From positions 1-12,539 of the forward strand of contig CAJTRO010000069.1 of assembly GCA_910579015.1 (NCBI GenBank): a stretch of 12,539 bases of DNA, given 5' to 3'. A model generated the notes under the pieces. That model had not been told where the DNA came from. It searched no databases and worked only from the letters and a program-made list of their open reading frames with translations. The stretch is from an uncultured Dorea sp. GTDB lineage: Bacteria > Bacillota_A > Clostridia > Lachnospirales > Lachnospiraceae. Below, piece by piece: positions 7,501 to 12,539 of the stretch (its first letter is position 1; each line of letters begins with the position of its first letter). Position numbers and translations under genes: made by a program.

Positions 7501-8029
7501 CAATAAGCAGATCGGGCACAAGCGCATGGGAACTTACTGGATGATCGAGAATAATGAGGAAGAGTGGATCAAAGCGTTCTATGGTTCCAGGGAACAGTTT
7601 GAAGCAATCCCTGGCTGGGACGAATATGAACTGTATCATCCGAGTGAAGAGGAGACCTTCCTGAACCACGGATACGACGAATCCAAAGCCTTAGAGGAGC
7701 TGACGCTTGAAGATCTGCAAGGCGTCGCAAGATACAGAGGCGGAGAATGCCTGGCGCAGGAGATCCCGGATATTTACACGCCGATCAGATGGAAAAGCGC
7801 CGAGGGGTATGAATTTGACCTGAGTATCAATGCGGTGGTGCAAGGCGGGCACTGGGCGCCGGAATGTCTGAAAGAAGCGTGGACCTATGGCACACAGGCA
7901 AAATACAACCCGTTCCTTGGACAGGTATGGCAGCCGATCCACCCCAAGACAGACGATTACTCCATTAAGATGGAATACAGCGCCTATGACATCTGTGAGG
8001 AATTGAAAGAGAAGCTTGGATTGAAGTAA
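4556..8029 (+). CDS. Fusion enzyme: Old Yellow Enzyme/FAD ene-reductase joined to an NAD-dependent epimerase/dehydratase (SDR)
   Basis: Four modules in 1157 residues. An OYE-type FMN barrel (1 to ~335) carries H164-x2-H167-x-Y169 and FLSGGMNQRTDEYGGS. Cysteines C341, C344, C348 and C362 have the 4Fe-4S spacing of 2,4-dienoyl-CoA reductase, trimethylamine dehydrogenase and BaiCD/BaiH-like enzymes. An FAD/NAD(P) module (~383-645) has AGGGIAG (388-394) and GGGLVG (512-517). This two-thirds would alone be a normal ene-reductase of about 650 residues, reducing an activated C=C bond. An extended SDR follows (~658-960) with TGASGTMG near 663-670 and catalytic Y808-x3-K812. The last ~170 residues resemble a zinc ribbon with lost ligands. 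The frame is open throughout, so the fusion is genuine in this sequence. Under a MerR-type promoter; a terminator follows. Inference: successive reduction of an enone to a saturated alcohol, perhaps a steroid, bile acid or plant compound; substrate unproven. Confidence 0.9.
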   Translation: MYEKMFEPIKIRGLEMKNRVVYSAAGTKFSGKQGSFVTDKLIDYHVARVKGGSGLNIVEVSSVHTPSAPRNFLSISEDLYMPGLKKLVDAIHEAGGKAAIQLWQGGLAVGSDRTAQILVSSDMPVSPEMTIPGITIEQMQEIVECYGKAARRASDCGFDAVEFHCAHNYLPHSFLSGGMNQRTDEYGGSLKNRAKFPLECIRAIRANLREDMPLFMRIDAHDDYLENGMTLEDTIIFCNWAKEAGVDVLDVSRGNFISAAIKYEVPSIDTPQGFNIDNAAAIRKGTGMLTIGVGRINTPDIAEKALAEDKVDMVVMCRAQYVDPEFLNKVKAGRLDEITYCIGCDQGCYDGFENMDIPHVTCLLNPAIGREKECELIPAEKPETVLIAGGGIAGLKAAITLKKRGHNPILMEESSSLGGQFVLAGKAPRKKEMEDAVILMGKQAEKLGVDIRLNSKVTADTIREMKPHSFINAIGAAPLIPDIPGRDLDCVVNSHEVLAGTKTISGNVVVIGGGLVGTETAEFAATNGCKVTILEMLPEIAADLGHVRKTCVLEQVYAAGITPVCEATVKEIKEGKVIAIKDGKETTFDCDHAVMAIGSKARCGKELEDACRENEVAYFCVGDAFGARRALNAVREAFDTALTFDREDVRRDALKPKKRVFLTGASGTMGQETLKQLLDRSSRFKVRVLVRDSKKNRTLMKKYACPSLEVVWGDMADYDTMLRCVTGSDYVLHIGAMVSPMADDFPKETLYTNIGSTLNIIKAIKEQEDPDKVHFAYVGTVAMTGHRADPIQFGRVGDPICPSFFDYYALSKVFSEMAVFDSGLKHWVSIRQTGQHPSNEAAASLPIITHQAPNNVLEWATSIESGICMANLCEDWVPESFWRKAYNLSSGEGYRLTTWELMDLNLGAFGIGLKDIQDSKFLAKYNFHGHYYTDSKALDDILHFRCIPAEQYWAGVREEMRRMAQNPMIAAMFPTAEQMFENNKQIGHKRMGTYWMIENNEEEWIKAFYGSREQFEAIPGWDEYELYHPSEEETFLNHGYDESKALEELTLEDLQGVARYRGGECLAQEIPDIYTPIRWKSAEGYEFDLSINAVVQGGHWAPECLKEAWTYGTQAKYNPFLGQVWQPIHPKTDDYSIKMEYSAYDICEELKEKLGLK

Positions 8030-8084
8030 ATGGGAAATATGACTGCCAATCTGCCTGTGAGGGGATAATTTGTACACACGGAAA

Positions 8085-8145
8085 CAGTCCGGTAAGAATC
8101 CAGGGACTTAAAAAATCCTGAATATTTCTACCGGACTGCTTCTTT
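8085..8145 (+). terminator. Hairpin terminator after the fusion oxidoreductase gene
   Basis: CAGTCCGGTA (8085-8094) pairs perfectly with TACCGGACTG (8129-8138), and a weaker inner CAGG/CCTG stem tightens the loop. A pyrimidine-rich tail, CTTCTTTCTT, follows on the plus strand. It lies 55 bases past the stop codon and also ends just before the converging minus-strand gene, so it may serve both. Confidence 0.7.
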
Positions 8146-8146
8146 C

Positions 8147-8536
8147 TTACACCTTCCAATAACCAGTCTTTTTAGATCCAACTCTTTCCACATATCCATT
8201 TTCTTTCAAGAATGTAAGATTATTTTCCACTGCTGTTTCACTAATTCCCAATATTTGATGCAATTCGCTTGTGGTAATATTAGGATTATCCCTCATTTCT
8301 GTTATAATTCTTTGTCTTCTTGAATTTAATCCTTTTTTATTCCCAACCTTTTTTATTCGCTGAAGAGGGACAGTAACAACAATTGACTTTTCTCTAAAAG
8401 TAAATGCTTCCTTTCCATAAGTTTCAATAATCTTAGGCACACCACGACCGGATTTTTCACTGATATGCAGCTGCAAAAAGATTTCTGATAGCTTTTCATT
8501 TACTGGAATTGATTCTCCCAAGAATATTCCCAACAA
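8147..8536 (-). pseudogene. Truncated ATP-binding/winged-helix regulator (C-terminal part only)
   Basis: The 129 visible residues match only the end of the AlbA_2/AAA_4-type 'putative DNA-binding, ATP-binding' regulators, which are normally about 400-500 residues. The segment NEKLSEIFLQLHISEKSGRGVP resembles the last part of the GHKL-like ATP-binding domain (HATPase_c_4-like). A C-terminal winged helix-turn-helix follows (about 72-129, TTSELHQILGISETAVENNL). An in-frame stop lies upstream at 8600-8602. The only starts are TTG codons, with no Met until deep in the protein, so the N-terminal DNA-binding and most of the ATPase part are missing. A recognisable promoter with operator-like repeats lies directly in front, so a short product could still be made. 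The region is clearly more AT-rich than its neighbours, suggesting foreign origin. Remnant is the preferred reading; a stand-alone small regulator is possible. Confidence 0.65.
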
Positions 8537-8572
8537 AAAAATTATAACACCTTGGGAATAAAGTTGGGAATA
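8513..8572 (-). promoter_or_regulatory. Promoter with repeated TTGGGAATA operator-like sites
   Basis: TTGGGAATA occurs directly repeated at 8552-8560 and 8564-8572, and inverted (TATTCCCAA) at 8525-8533. A partial copy (TCTCCCAA) ends at 8521. On the minus strand a perfect -10 TATAAT (8541-8546) lies between the inverted copies. A 4-of-6 -35 TTCCCA (8565-8570, 18 bp spacing) sits inside one repeat. This layout fits repression by a dimeric factor, probably the product of the adjacent regulator gene or its lost full-length form. Confidence 0.6.
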
Positions 8573-8712
8573 TTTTACGCTATTATCAAAAAAATATTCT
8601 TAGAACTTATTAAAATCCTCTTGTGTTTCATACTGTGCACACTTGCAGTCATCAAATGACAATGTGGCTTTGCTTGGGAAAAATCAAAAGTCAGCCCCTT
8701 CCTCAAATCATC

Positions 8713-9246
8713 TTACTCCCCCATATTCCCAATCCGCCCCCCAATCAGATTCAGCACCACGCCAATCCCGACCACAAGAGCCGCCGCAATCTTCCCTGTA
8801 ACCGACGTCATGATCGTAAGCACCTTCCCGACATAAGGGACCGTCAGCTCCACTCTGCCGATATAATCATCATACTGCACCGGCTTTGGATCTTCCTTCT
8901 CATTGGCATCCCCTTTTGTAAAAAATGTACCCGATACCACATTATTCTTCACAACCCTGTGCGTGATGATCCCCGAATCCTCATGCGCTCCATAGAAGGC
9001 GATAATATCATCCTCCTTCACGTCCTCCGGCGCCCCGCCCTGTACATACAGGAGGCTCCCCACCGGGATCGCAGGCTCCATGCTCCCGCTGAGCACATGA
9101 TACATATGGAACCCGATCATCCCTGGAAGGACCAGAAGAGAACACAGACAAATCACCGCCACTATCAATATCATACCAGTTATACTGCATATCCTCCCTG
9201 CCCGTCTTCCTCTGCCGTTTCCATTCTCGATCACATCACGCCTCAT
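8713..9246 (-). CDS. SipW-type signal peptidase I (S26B family)
   Basis: Membrane serine peptidase of 177 residues that removes signal peptides, here most likely from the TasA/camelysin-like proteins encoded upstream. A basic N-terminus precedes a first membrane segment (about 21-45). The catalytic serine is in SGSMEP (S55) and the histidine in ITHRVV (H96). The bacterial S26A enzymes use a Lys at that place, so this belongs to the SipW/archaeal/ER branch. The GDAN motif near 112-115 supplies the conserved Asp (D113). A second hydrophobic segment (about 146-168) is near the C-terminus, as in SipW. The ATG at 9246 is chosen because GGAGG (9255-9259) lies 8 bases before it; an in-frame GTG 15 bases upstream (9261) would overlap that site. 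Last gene of the minus-strand surface operon, separated from the preceding gene by 146 bp with a large hairpin, so its level may be set separately. Confidence 0.93.
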   Translation of the reverse strand: MRRDVIENGNGRGRRAGRICSITGMILIVAVICLCSLLVLPGMIGFHMYHVLSGSMEPAIPVGSLLYVQGGAPEDVKEDDIIAFYGAHEDSGIITHRVVKNNVVSGTFFTKGDANEKEDPKPVQYDDYIGRVELTVPYVGKVLTIMTSVTGKIAAALVVGIGVVLNLIGGRIGNMGE

Positions 9247-9254
9247 GGCTTTCC

Positions 9255-9259
9255 CCTCC
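9255..9259 (-). promoter_or_regulatory. Ribosome binding site that decides the SipW-type peptidase start
   Basis: GGAGG on the minus strand lies 8 bases upstream of the ATG at 9246. It overlaps what would be the second and third codons if the in-frame GTG at 9261 were the start. This favours the shorter 177-residue protein. Confidence 0.8.
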
Positions 9260-9290
9260 ACATCATTCGTTTTCCCCGGATATCTTAAAG

Positions 9291-9352
9291 GGCTGTTGCG
9301 AAATGCTATTTATACTCCATATATGGCGTATAACGGTTATTTCACAACAGCC
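9291..9352. repeat. 62-bp nested palindrome between surface-protein and signal-peptidase genes
   Basis: Outer arms GGCTGTTGCGAAAT (9291-9304) and ATTTCACAACAGCC (9339-9352) are complementary except for one base. Inside them is a second near-perfect palindrome, TATACTCCAT/ATGGCGTATA (9311-9332), also with one mismatch. The transcript would form a strong cruciform-like stem. Neither strand shows a solid U-tract after it, so it is a poor classical terminator. It could be an attenuator or processing hairpin inside the operon, or a small palindromic mobile repeat. No target-site duplication is evident. Confidence 0.7.
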
Positions 9353-9392
9353 TCTTCTTCAATCTCAATCTGTTATCCTGCGTCTGTCAACC

Positions 9393-10484
9393 CTACGGTT
9401 CATCCGACATCTGCCTGCCCGCTCTAATCTCCATCGCTTTCCTTCTCTTCCTCAGATACAACGCCATTGCGGCCAATGCCAGCACCGCCGCCACGCCTAT
9501 TCCGATATAGATCGGAAGATAACCCATCACAGTCCCCGGCTGTGCCTGCTTCATACTCTCAGACAGCGGGACCTCCTCATCCTTGTCGATGATATTCTGC
9601 GGTGCGTTCCCCTCAGGTACAGCATCATCCGGAACCGCCACATCTCCGCCAACTCCATCTGTCAGTCCCCCTTCCTCTGCTCCGTCCGCTTCGTCCGCAT
9701 CCGGCGCCGGCGTTGCCGCAGAAGGAGTTGTTGCCGTCGGCGTTGTTGTTGCCGGCGTTGATGCCGACGGTGTTGATGTTGTCGGCGTCGTCGGTGTTGA
9801 CGGCGTAGTTGCCGGCGTTTCAGCCTGTGCAGGCGTCTCGATCGGCGTGTATACGAAATTAAACACATTCTTTGACGAATCAGAAGACAGTGTCATCACC
9901 ATATTGTAAGCCTGAGGCTGGTATCCGTCCACATAGCGGGCCGATACATACTGCCTCTCTCCGATATTGCCATGATAAGTGTCGCTTGGAAGCAGGGCGT
10001 TTCCTGACGCGTCCTGATAATTGACCGTGTAAGAGATCATCTCACCCTTGACGCCATAGGCGATCACATAATCCATATCCGCCCCGACCGCCTTCGTAGA
10101 CTCCACAGCCTCGGAATTATCCCTTCCGGATCTTCTGATACCTCTGACATAATACCTGTCGTCAGTCACCTTCGCCGCATCATCGGGATTGATATAGACC
10201 GTCTCGCCATACTTCACCCCTCTGACCACGATCTGCTCCACCTGGCCGTTCTTTCCTGTGATCTTCTCAATCTTCGCACTCCCGCCCGGCGCACTGATAC
10301 CTTCGCCTGTAAGCGCTCCCTGATTCCCGGCATACAGCCTGATTGTATACGTATATCCTGTGTCCGCAGTATCTAACGTATTCGCAGTATCTGACGTACC
10401 CGCCGCCAGAGCCGTCTGCCCCCCTGCAAGGATCATCATGGACAGAGCCAGCACGCCGGCCTGCATCTTCTTCAACCATTTCAT
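9393..10484 (-). CDS. Surface protein with MucBP-like domain, Thr/Pro stalk and C-terminal membrane anchor
   Basis: Exported, membrane-anchored protein of 363 residues. Residues 1-28 form a standard signal peptide ending ALA-A. The N-terminal part (about 44-145) is not recognised. Residues about 149-213 (ISYTVNYQDASGN through NVFNFVYTP) match the MucBP/mucin-binding-like beta domain common in Firmicute surface proteins. A Thr/Pro/Ser/Ala-rich linker (217-262) acts as a stalk, followed by an acidic stretch. The motif IIDKDEEVPL (298-307) resembles the I-x-D-x-x-[TV]-P-L element often seen before the C-terminal anchor of clostridial surface proteins; no LPXTG is present. A membrane helix (about 322-344) and a KRRK basic tail end the protein. 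It starts one base after the preceding stop codon, with AAGGGAG 10 bases upstream, so it is co-transcribed. Likely an adhesin or accessory subunit; ligand unknown. Confidence 0.82.
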   Translation of the reverse strand: MKWLKKMQAGVLALSMMILAGGQTALAAGTSDTANTLDTADTGYTYTIRLYAGNQGALTGEGISAPGGSAKIEKITGKNGQVEQIVVRGVKYGETVYINPDDAAKVTDDRYYVRGIRRSGRDNSEAVESTKAVGADMDYVIAYGVKGEMISYTVNYQDASGNALLPSDTYHGNIGERQYVSARYVDGYQPQAYNMVMTLSSDSSKNVFNFVYTPIETPAQAETPATTPSTPTTPTTSTPSASTPATTTPTATTPSAATPAPDADEADGAEEGGLTDGVGGDVAVPDDAVPEGNAPQNIIDKDEEVPLSESMKQAQPGTVMGYLPIYIGIGVAAVLALAAMALYLRKRRKAMEIRAGRQMSDEP

Positions 10485-10485
10485 A

Positions 10486-11217
10486 CTATCTCTGCTCCCT
10501 TCTAAGTCTCAGGAATACAACCAGAAGCAGTACAAATCCCGCGCCCAGCATCATCAGCATATACAGCATGACCTGCGACTGGTCTCCGGTCTTAATAACC
10601 TCCCGGTTTCTGACGTTCCTGTTACTTCCCGGATCTGCGTCTCCCGGCCGTACCAGCTCCGTCGCAAAATCCATCTGCAATCTTGCATAGGTATTCTGGT
10701 AATTATTTACCAGCGTCTCGCCGTCCAGCGCAACTTTAAGCTTCACAGTACCCTTACCGCCTTTTCCCAGACGGTCCATATAGAAATAATCCTCAAGCGT
10801 CGTCGTCGCTCCGTGAAGGCCGACGCCGTTATATCTTCCTTCTCCGCCAAACTTCTCACTGGAATAAAGCGTCGTCGTCTCGCCCGCCCCATCCGTATAT
10901 GTCAGCAGGTAATCATAAGCGCCTCCCGCGGCGCCCCCCGCATCCTCCAGGGCGTTCAGCACCTCATTCTTCATATACCAGTCCGTCTCGCCGTCATAAT
11001 TATTCTTAAGCGCAATCGTCAGCTCCACGGAATCTCCCGGCTGCATGGCATTGATTTCATCCCCCATATTGGCGGTGGAAAAATTACTGCTCATCTTCTT
11101 CCCGTCGAAACTCACCTGCCAGCCCAAGTCTCCCTTCCGGTCCTCGGCAAATGCTGTCACAGAGGATGTGAGAGCCAGAACACCGGCCAGGCATACACCC
11201 AATAATCTTCTCTTCAT
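10486..11217 (-). CDS. Small surface protein with signal peptide and TGD sorting-like C-terminus
   Basis: Exported protein of 243 residues. A signal peptide (1-24, ending TAFA) precedes a beta-rich body of unrecognised family (about 25-190). Its phrases PGDSVELTIALKNN and GTVKLKVALDG resemble structural beta-sandwich modules of secreted Firmicute proteins. The C-terminus has VIKTGD (207-212), then a hydrophobic segment (about 216-237) and a basic end, RLRREQR. That layout fits a sortase substrate with a non-LPXTG motif ending in TGD, but plain membrane anchoring is also possible, and no sortase gene is in the window. The gene follows the upstream reading frame by 4 bases, with GGGAGG 9 bases before ATG overlapping the upstream stop. 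Membership in the SipW-type operon suggests it helps anchor or assemble the SipW-processed proteins. Function not known. Confidence 0.8.
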   Translation of the reverse strand: MKRRLLGVCLAGVLALTSSVTAFAEDRKGDLGWQVSFDGKKMSSNFSTANMGDEINAMQPGDSVELTIALKNNYDGETDWYMKNEVLNALEDAGGAAGGAYDYLLTYTDGAGETTTLYSSEKFGGEGRYNGVGLHGATTTLEDYFYMDRLGKGGKGTVKLKVALDGETLVNNYQNTYARLQMDFATELVRPGDADPGSNRNVRNREVIKTGDQSQVMLYMLMMLGAGFVLLLVVFLRLRREQR

Positions 11218-11221
11218 TCCC

Positions 11222-12100
11222 TCAGTCCTCCCTCACAGAAATCCCCAGGGCGGCGGCGTCCACGCCCCATGCACTCTTGATTGCATCCTGCGCGTTATGT
11301 GTCTGCACCGCATCGACCTCGACATCCAGATTAAACCTCACGCCGTCATATTTATATACCGTCGTGATCGTTCCCTTGCCATCATCCCTGACCTCGGCCG
11401 CAGACGCCACCTGGCCGTCGATCATGATATTCTCCGCAAATGGAACGGTAATGCTCTTCTCTCCGGCATTCGCAGGAAGTACACTCTTATAATACAGCTC
11501 TATGCACTCCTTTTCCCCATTCGCGGCAGCGGCCGCATCATCCGGGTTCATGATCCATTGGTCCTCATTCACCAGCTCCAGATCTATCAGCTTCGGTGAC
11601 AGCGTGGTAATCTTCTCCACATCGCCGGATTCATTTTCCTTCGTCCAATACTTATAGATACGAACCCTCACGTACTCGTCGATCTCTCCGCTGTTCTCTA
11701 CCCTGAGTTCTTCCCTGTATTTCTTATTCAGGGCCAGCTTCTCTCCCTTCTCCAGCATGTTCTGGAGCAGAACACCGCTGTCAGAAGCATTTTCTGCATT
11801 ACTCGAAACCTTCCAGTCATTCTTATCGTAATCCCGGCTGCTCACCCGCTCCCCATTCTCCAGGAGACTTACGCCAATCTGGGAAACGGTAATCTCCGCC
11901 GTGTAATTCTCACTATAATAGGTAAGCGCCGCCCTCGTGCTCCCTATGGTGCTCCCAAGAAGCATCACCGCCGCCAGTCCCAGCAGGCCGTAAGTCACCT
12001 TCCGGCTGTTTCTGACGCCCTTGCGGCCACATTTTCGGGAATGCTGGCTTTCATTCCCGCCGTGTACATCCATCTCGGAGACTCTTCTATCCTTCCTCAT
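11222..12100 (-). CDS. SipW-dependent TasA/camelysin-like secreted protein
   Basis: Secreted protein of 292 residues. A long basic N-terminal extension (1-35) precedes a hydrophobic segment (36-53) ending in GSTRAALTYYSEN. Small residues around T55-R56-A57 followed by an aromatic-rich start are typical of signal peptides cut by SipW-type peptidases in TasA and camelysin relatives. The mature part has beta-strand patterns such as the sequence around TAEITVSQIGVSL and DEYVRVRIYKYW, the latter like the conserved 'YVRVR' strand of this family. It shares a TAATG stop-start overlap with the preceding gene, indicating translational coupling, and has AGGAGG 10 bases upstream. The SipW-type peptidase lies three genes downstream. 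In Bacillus, TasA forms matrix fibres; a comparable structural role here is an inference. The 35-residue basic extension is longer than usual. Confidence 0.82.
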   Translation of the reverse strand: MRKDRRVSEMDVHGGNESQHSRKCGRKGVRNSRKVTYGLLGLAAVMLLGSTIGSTRAALTYYSENYTAEITVSQIGVSLLENGERVSSRDYDKNDWKVSSNAENASDSGVLLQNMLEKGEKLALNKKYREELRVENSGEIDEYVRVRIYKYWTKENESGDVEKITTLSPKLIDLELVNEDQWIMNPDDAAAAANGEKECIELYYKSVLPANAGEKSITVPFAENIMIDGQVASAAEVRDDGKGTITTVYKYDGVRFNLDVEVDAVQTHNAQDAIKSAWGVDAAALGISVRED

Positions 12101-12539
12101 TACTCATCAGCCTCCTCTCCTGCTCCCGTGAAGACCGTCGTCCAGTCAGCCGACGGTTCGCCATTCTCGTCGTAGATTGCCGGAGTACACTCCTGGATGA
12201 CAACCATGTTAAAGTTATCCTTCGATTCCCCTTCCGGTACATTCACCGTGATCTTTGCATCCAGCGGCGTCGTCACTGACGGTTTCTTTGGATCAGGGCT
12301 TGCCGGAAGTACCGGCTCATAATACCAGTAACCGTCCGTCCCCTCACGCCAGTTTCCCGCTTCATCCTTATACGTAATCTCAACGTCCGCCCCGCAGAAT
12401 ACCTTCACCCGGACGAAACAGTCATTTATCGGCGAATCATTCTTAATCACTATGTGCTTCGTCATATCAGACAAATTCTCGTGGATCGTCGTCTGTGCTC
12501 CCAGATTCACAACCTGGCCTCCTCCCGCCGACACATAGG
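12100..12539 (-). CDS. Partial TasA/camelysin-like protein, 5' end beyond the window
   Basis: The reading frame runs off the right edge; the visible part is 145 full C-terminal codons, and a GTG at 12534 is not a credible start because the frame stays open through it. The sequence around TKHIVIKNDSPINDCFVRVKVFCG contains the 'CFVRVKV' strand equivalent to the YVRVR strand of its downstream neighbour, suggesting a paralogue of the same SipW-processed family. It has a Pro-rich loop (LPASPDPKKP) and an acidic end. No signal peptide or anchor can be assessed because the N-terminus is absent, and no membrane segment is seen at the C-terminus. Stop and next start overlap by one base (TAATG), so it is part of the same operon. 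The operon promoter must lie outside the window. Confidence 0.72.
   Translation of the reverse strand, partial: YVSAGGGQVVNLGAQTTIHENLSDMTKHIVIKNDSPINDCFVRVKVFCGADVEITYKDEAGNWREGTDGYWYYEPVLPASPDPKKPSVTTPLDAKITVNVPEGESKDNFNMVVIQECTPAIYDENGEPSADWTTVFTGAGEEADE

Noticed and set aside
4556..8029. Naming the fusion gene baiCD, baiH or another bile-acid gene
   Set aside because: The OYE part is of the same broad family, but no other bai genes are present, the SDR fusion is absent from those proteins, and the substrate cannot be read from the sequence.
8672..8712. AAAAGTCAGCCCC sequence after the SipW-type gene as a terminator
   Set aside because: Only one arm of a possible hairpin is present; I found no complementary partner nearby.
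9583..9909. Plus-strand frame rich in Ala/Val/Gly
   Set aside because: It is antisense to the Thr/Pro-rich stalk of the MucBP protein; low-complexity codons leave several frames open.
10486..11217. Calling the small surface protein a definite sortase substrate
   Set aside because: The TGD motif, hydrophobic segment and basic tail fit, but it is not LPXTG and no sortase gene is visible.

Overview
The window looks like part of a chromosome from an anaerobic gut Firmicute, most likely a Lachnospiraceae/Clostridium-cluster XIVa member. This rests on strong AGGAGG-type Shine-Dalgarno sites, mixed GC content, an oxygen-sensitive-type flavin/iron-sulfur ene-reductase, a SipW-type signal peptidase with matching substrates, and an SH3-NlpC/P60-3D wall hydrolase. 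The species is inferred; nothing in the window fixes it.

Left part (1-3380): a non-coding stretch with repeated GATTAGC/GCTAATC words is followed by a minus-strand tRNA-Arg(CCU) with a perfect-consensus promoter and a terminator hairpin. Next comes a minus-strand gene for a large secreted cell-wall hydrolase: signal peptide, Asn/Pro/Asp repeat stalk, two SH3-like segments, NlpC/P60 peptidase and 3D domain. A 16-bp tandem repeat (three perfect copies) sits upstream of it.

Middle part (3381-8145): a MerR-family regulator is divergent from a 1157-residue fusion enzyme. The fusion joins an Old Yellow Enzyme barrel with Fe-S cysteines, an FAD/NAD(P) reductase module, an extended short-chain dehydrogenase (NAD-dependent epimerase/3-beta-HSD-like) and a C-terminal module resembling a zinc ribbon that has lost most metal ligands. 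Its promoter has the MerR hallmark: a -35 and -10 separated by 19 bp, with a perfect CTACA/TGTAG palindrome in the spacer. The pair looks like a self-contained, effector-induced module for reducing an unsaturated ketone-like compound; the substrate is unknown.

Right part (8147-12539): an AT-rich remnant or short form of an ATP-binding/winged-helix regulator with its own operator repeats comes first. Then a minus-strand operon runs in from beyond the right edge: a truncated TasA/camelysin-like protein, a second SipW-dependent secreted protein, a small surface protein with a TGD sorting-like C-terminus, a MucBP-domain surface protein with a Thr/Pro stalk, and last the SipW-type signal peptidase. 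The four surface genes are packed tightly (1-base overlap, then 4- and 1-base gaps). The peptidase is set off by a 146-bp gap holding a 62-bp nested palindrome. Together they look like a dedicated secretion and assembly locus for surface fibres or matrix.
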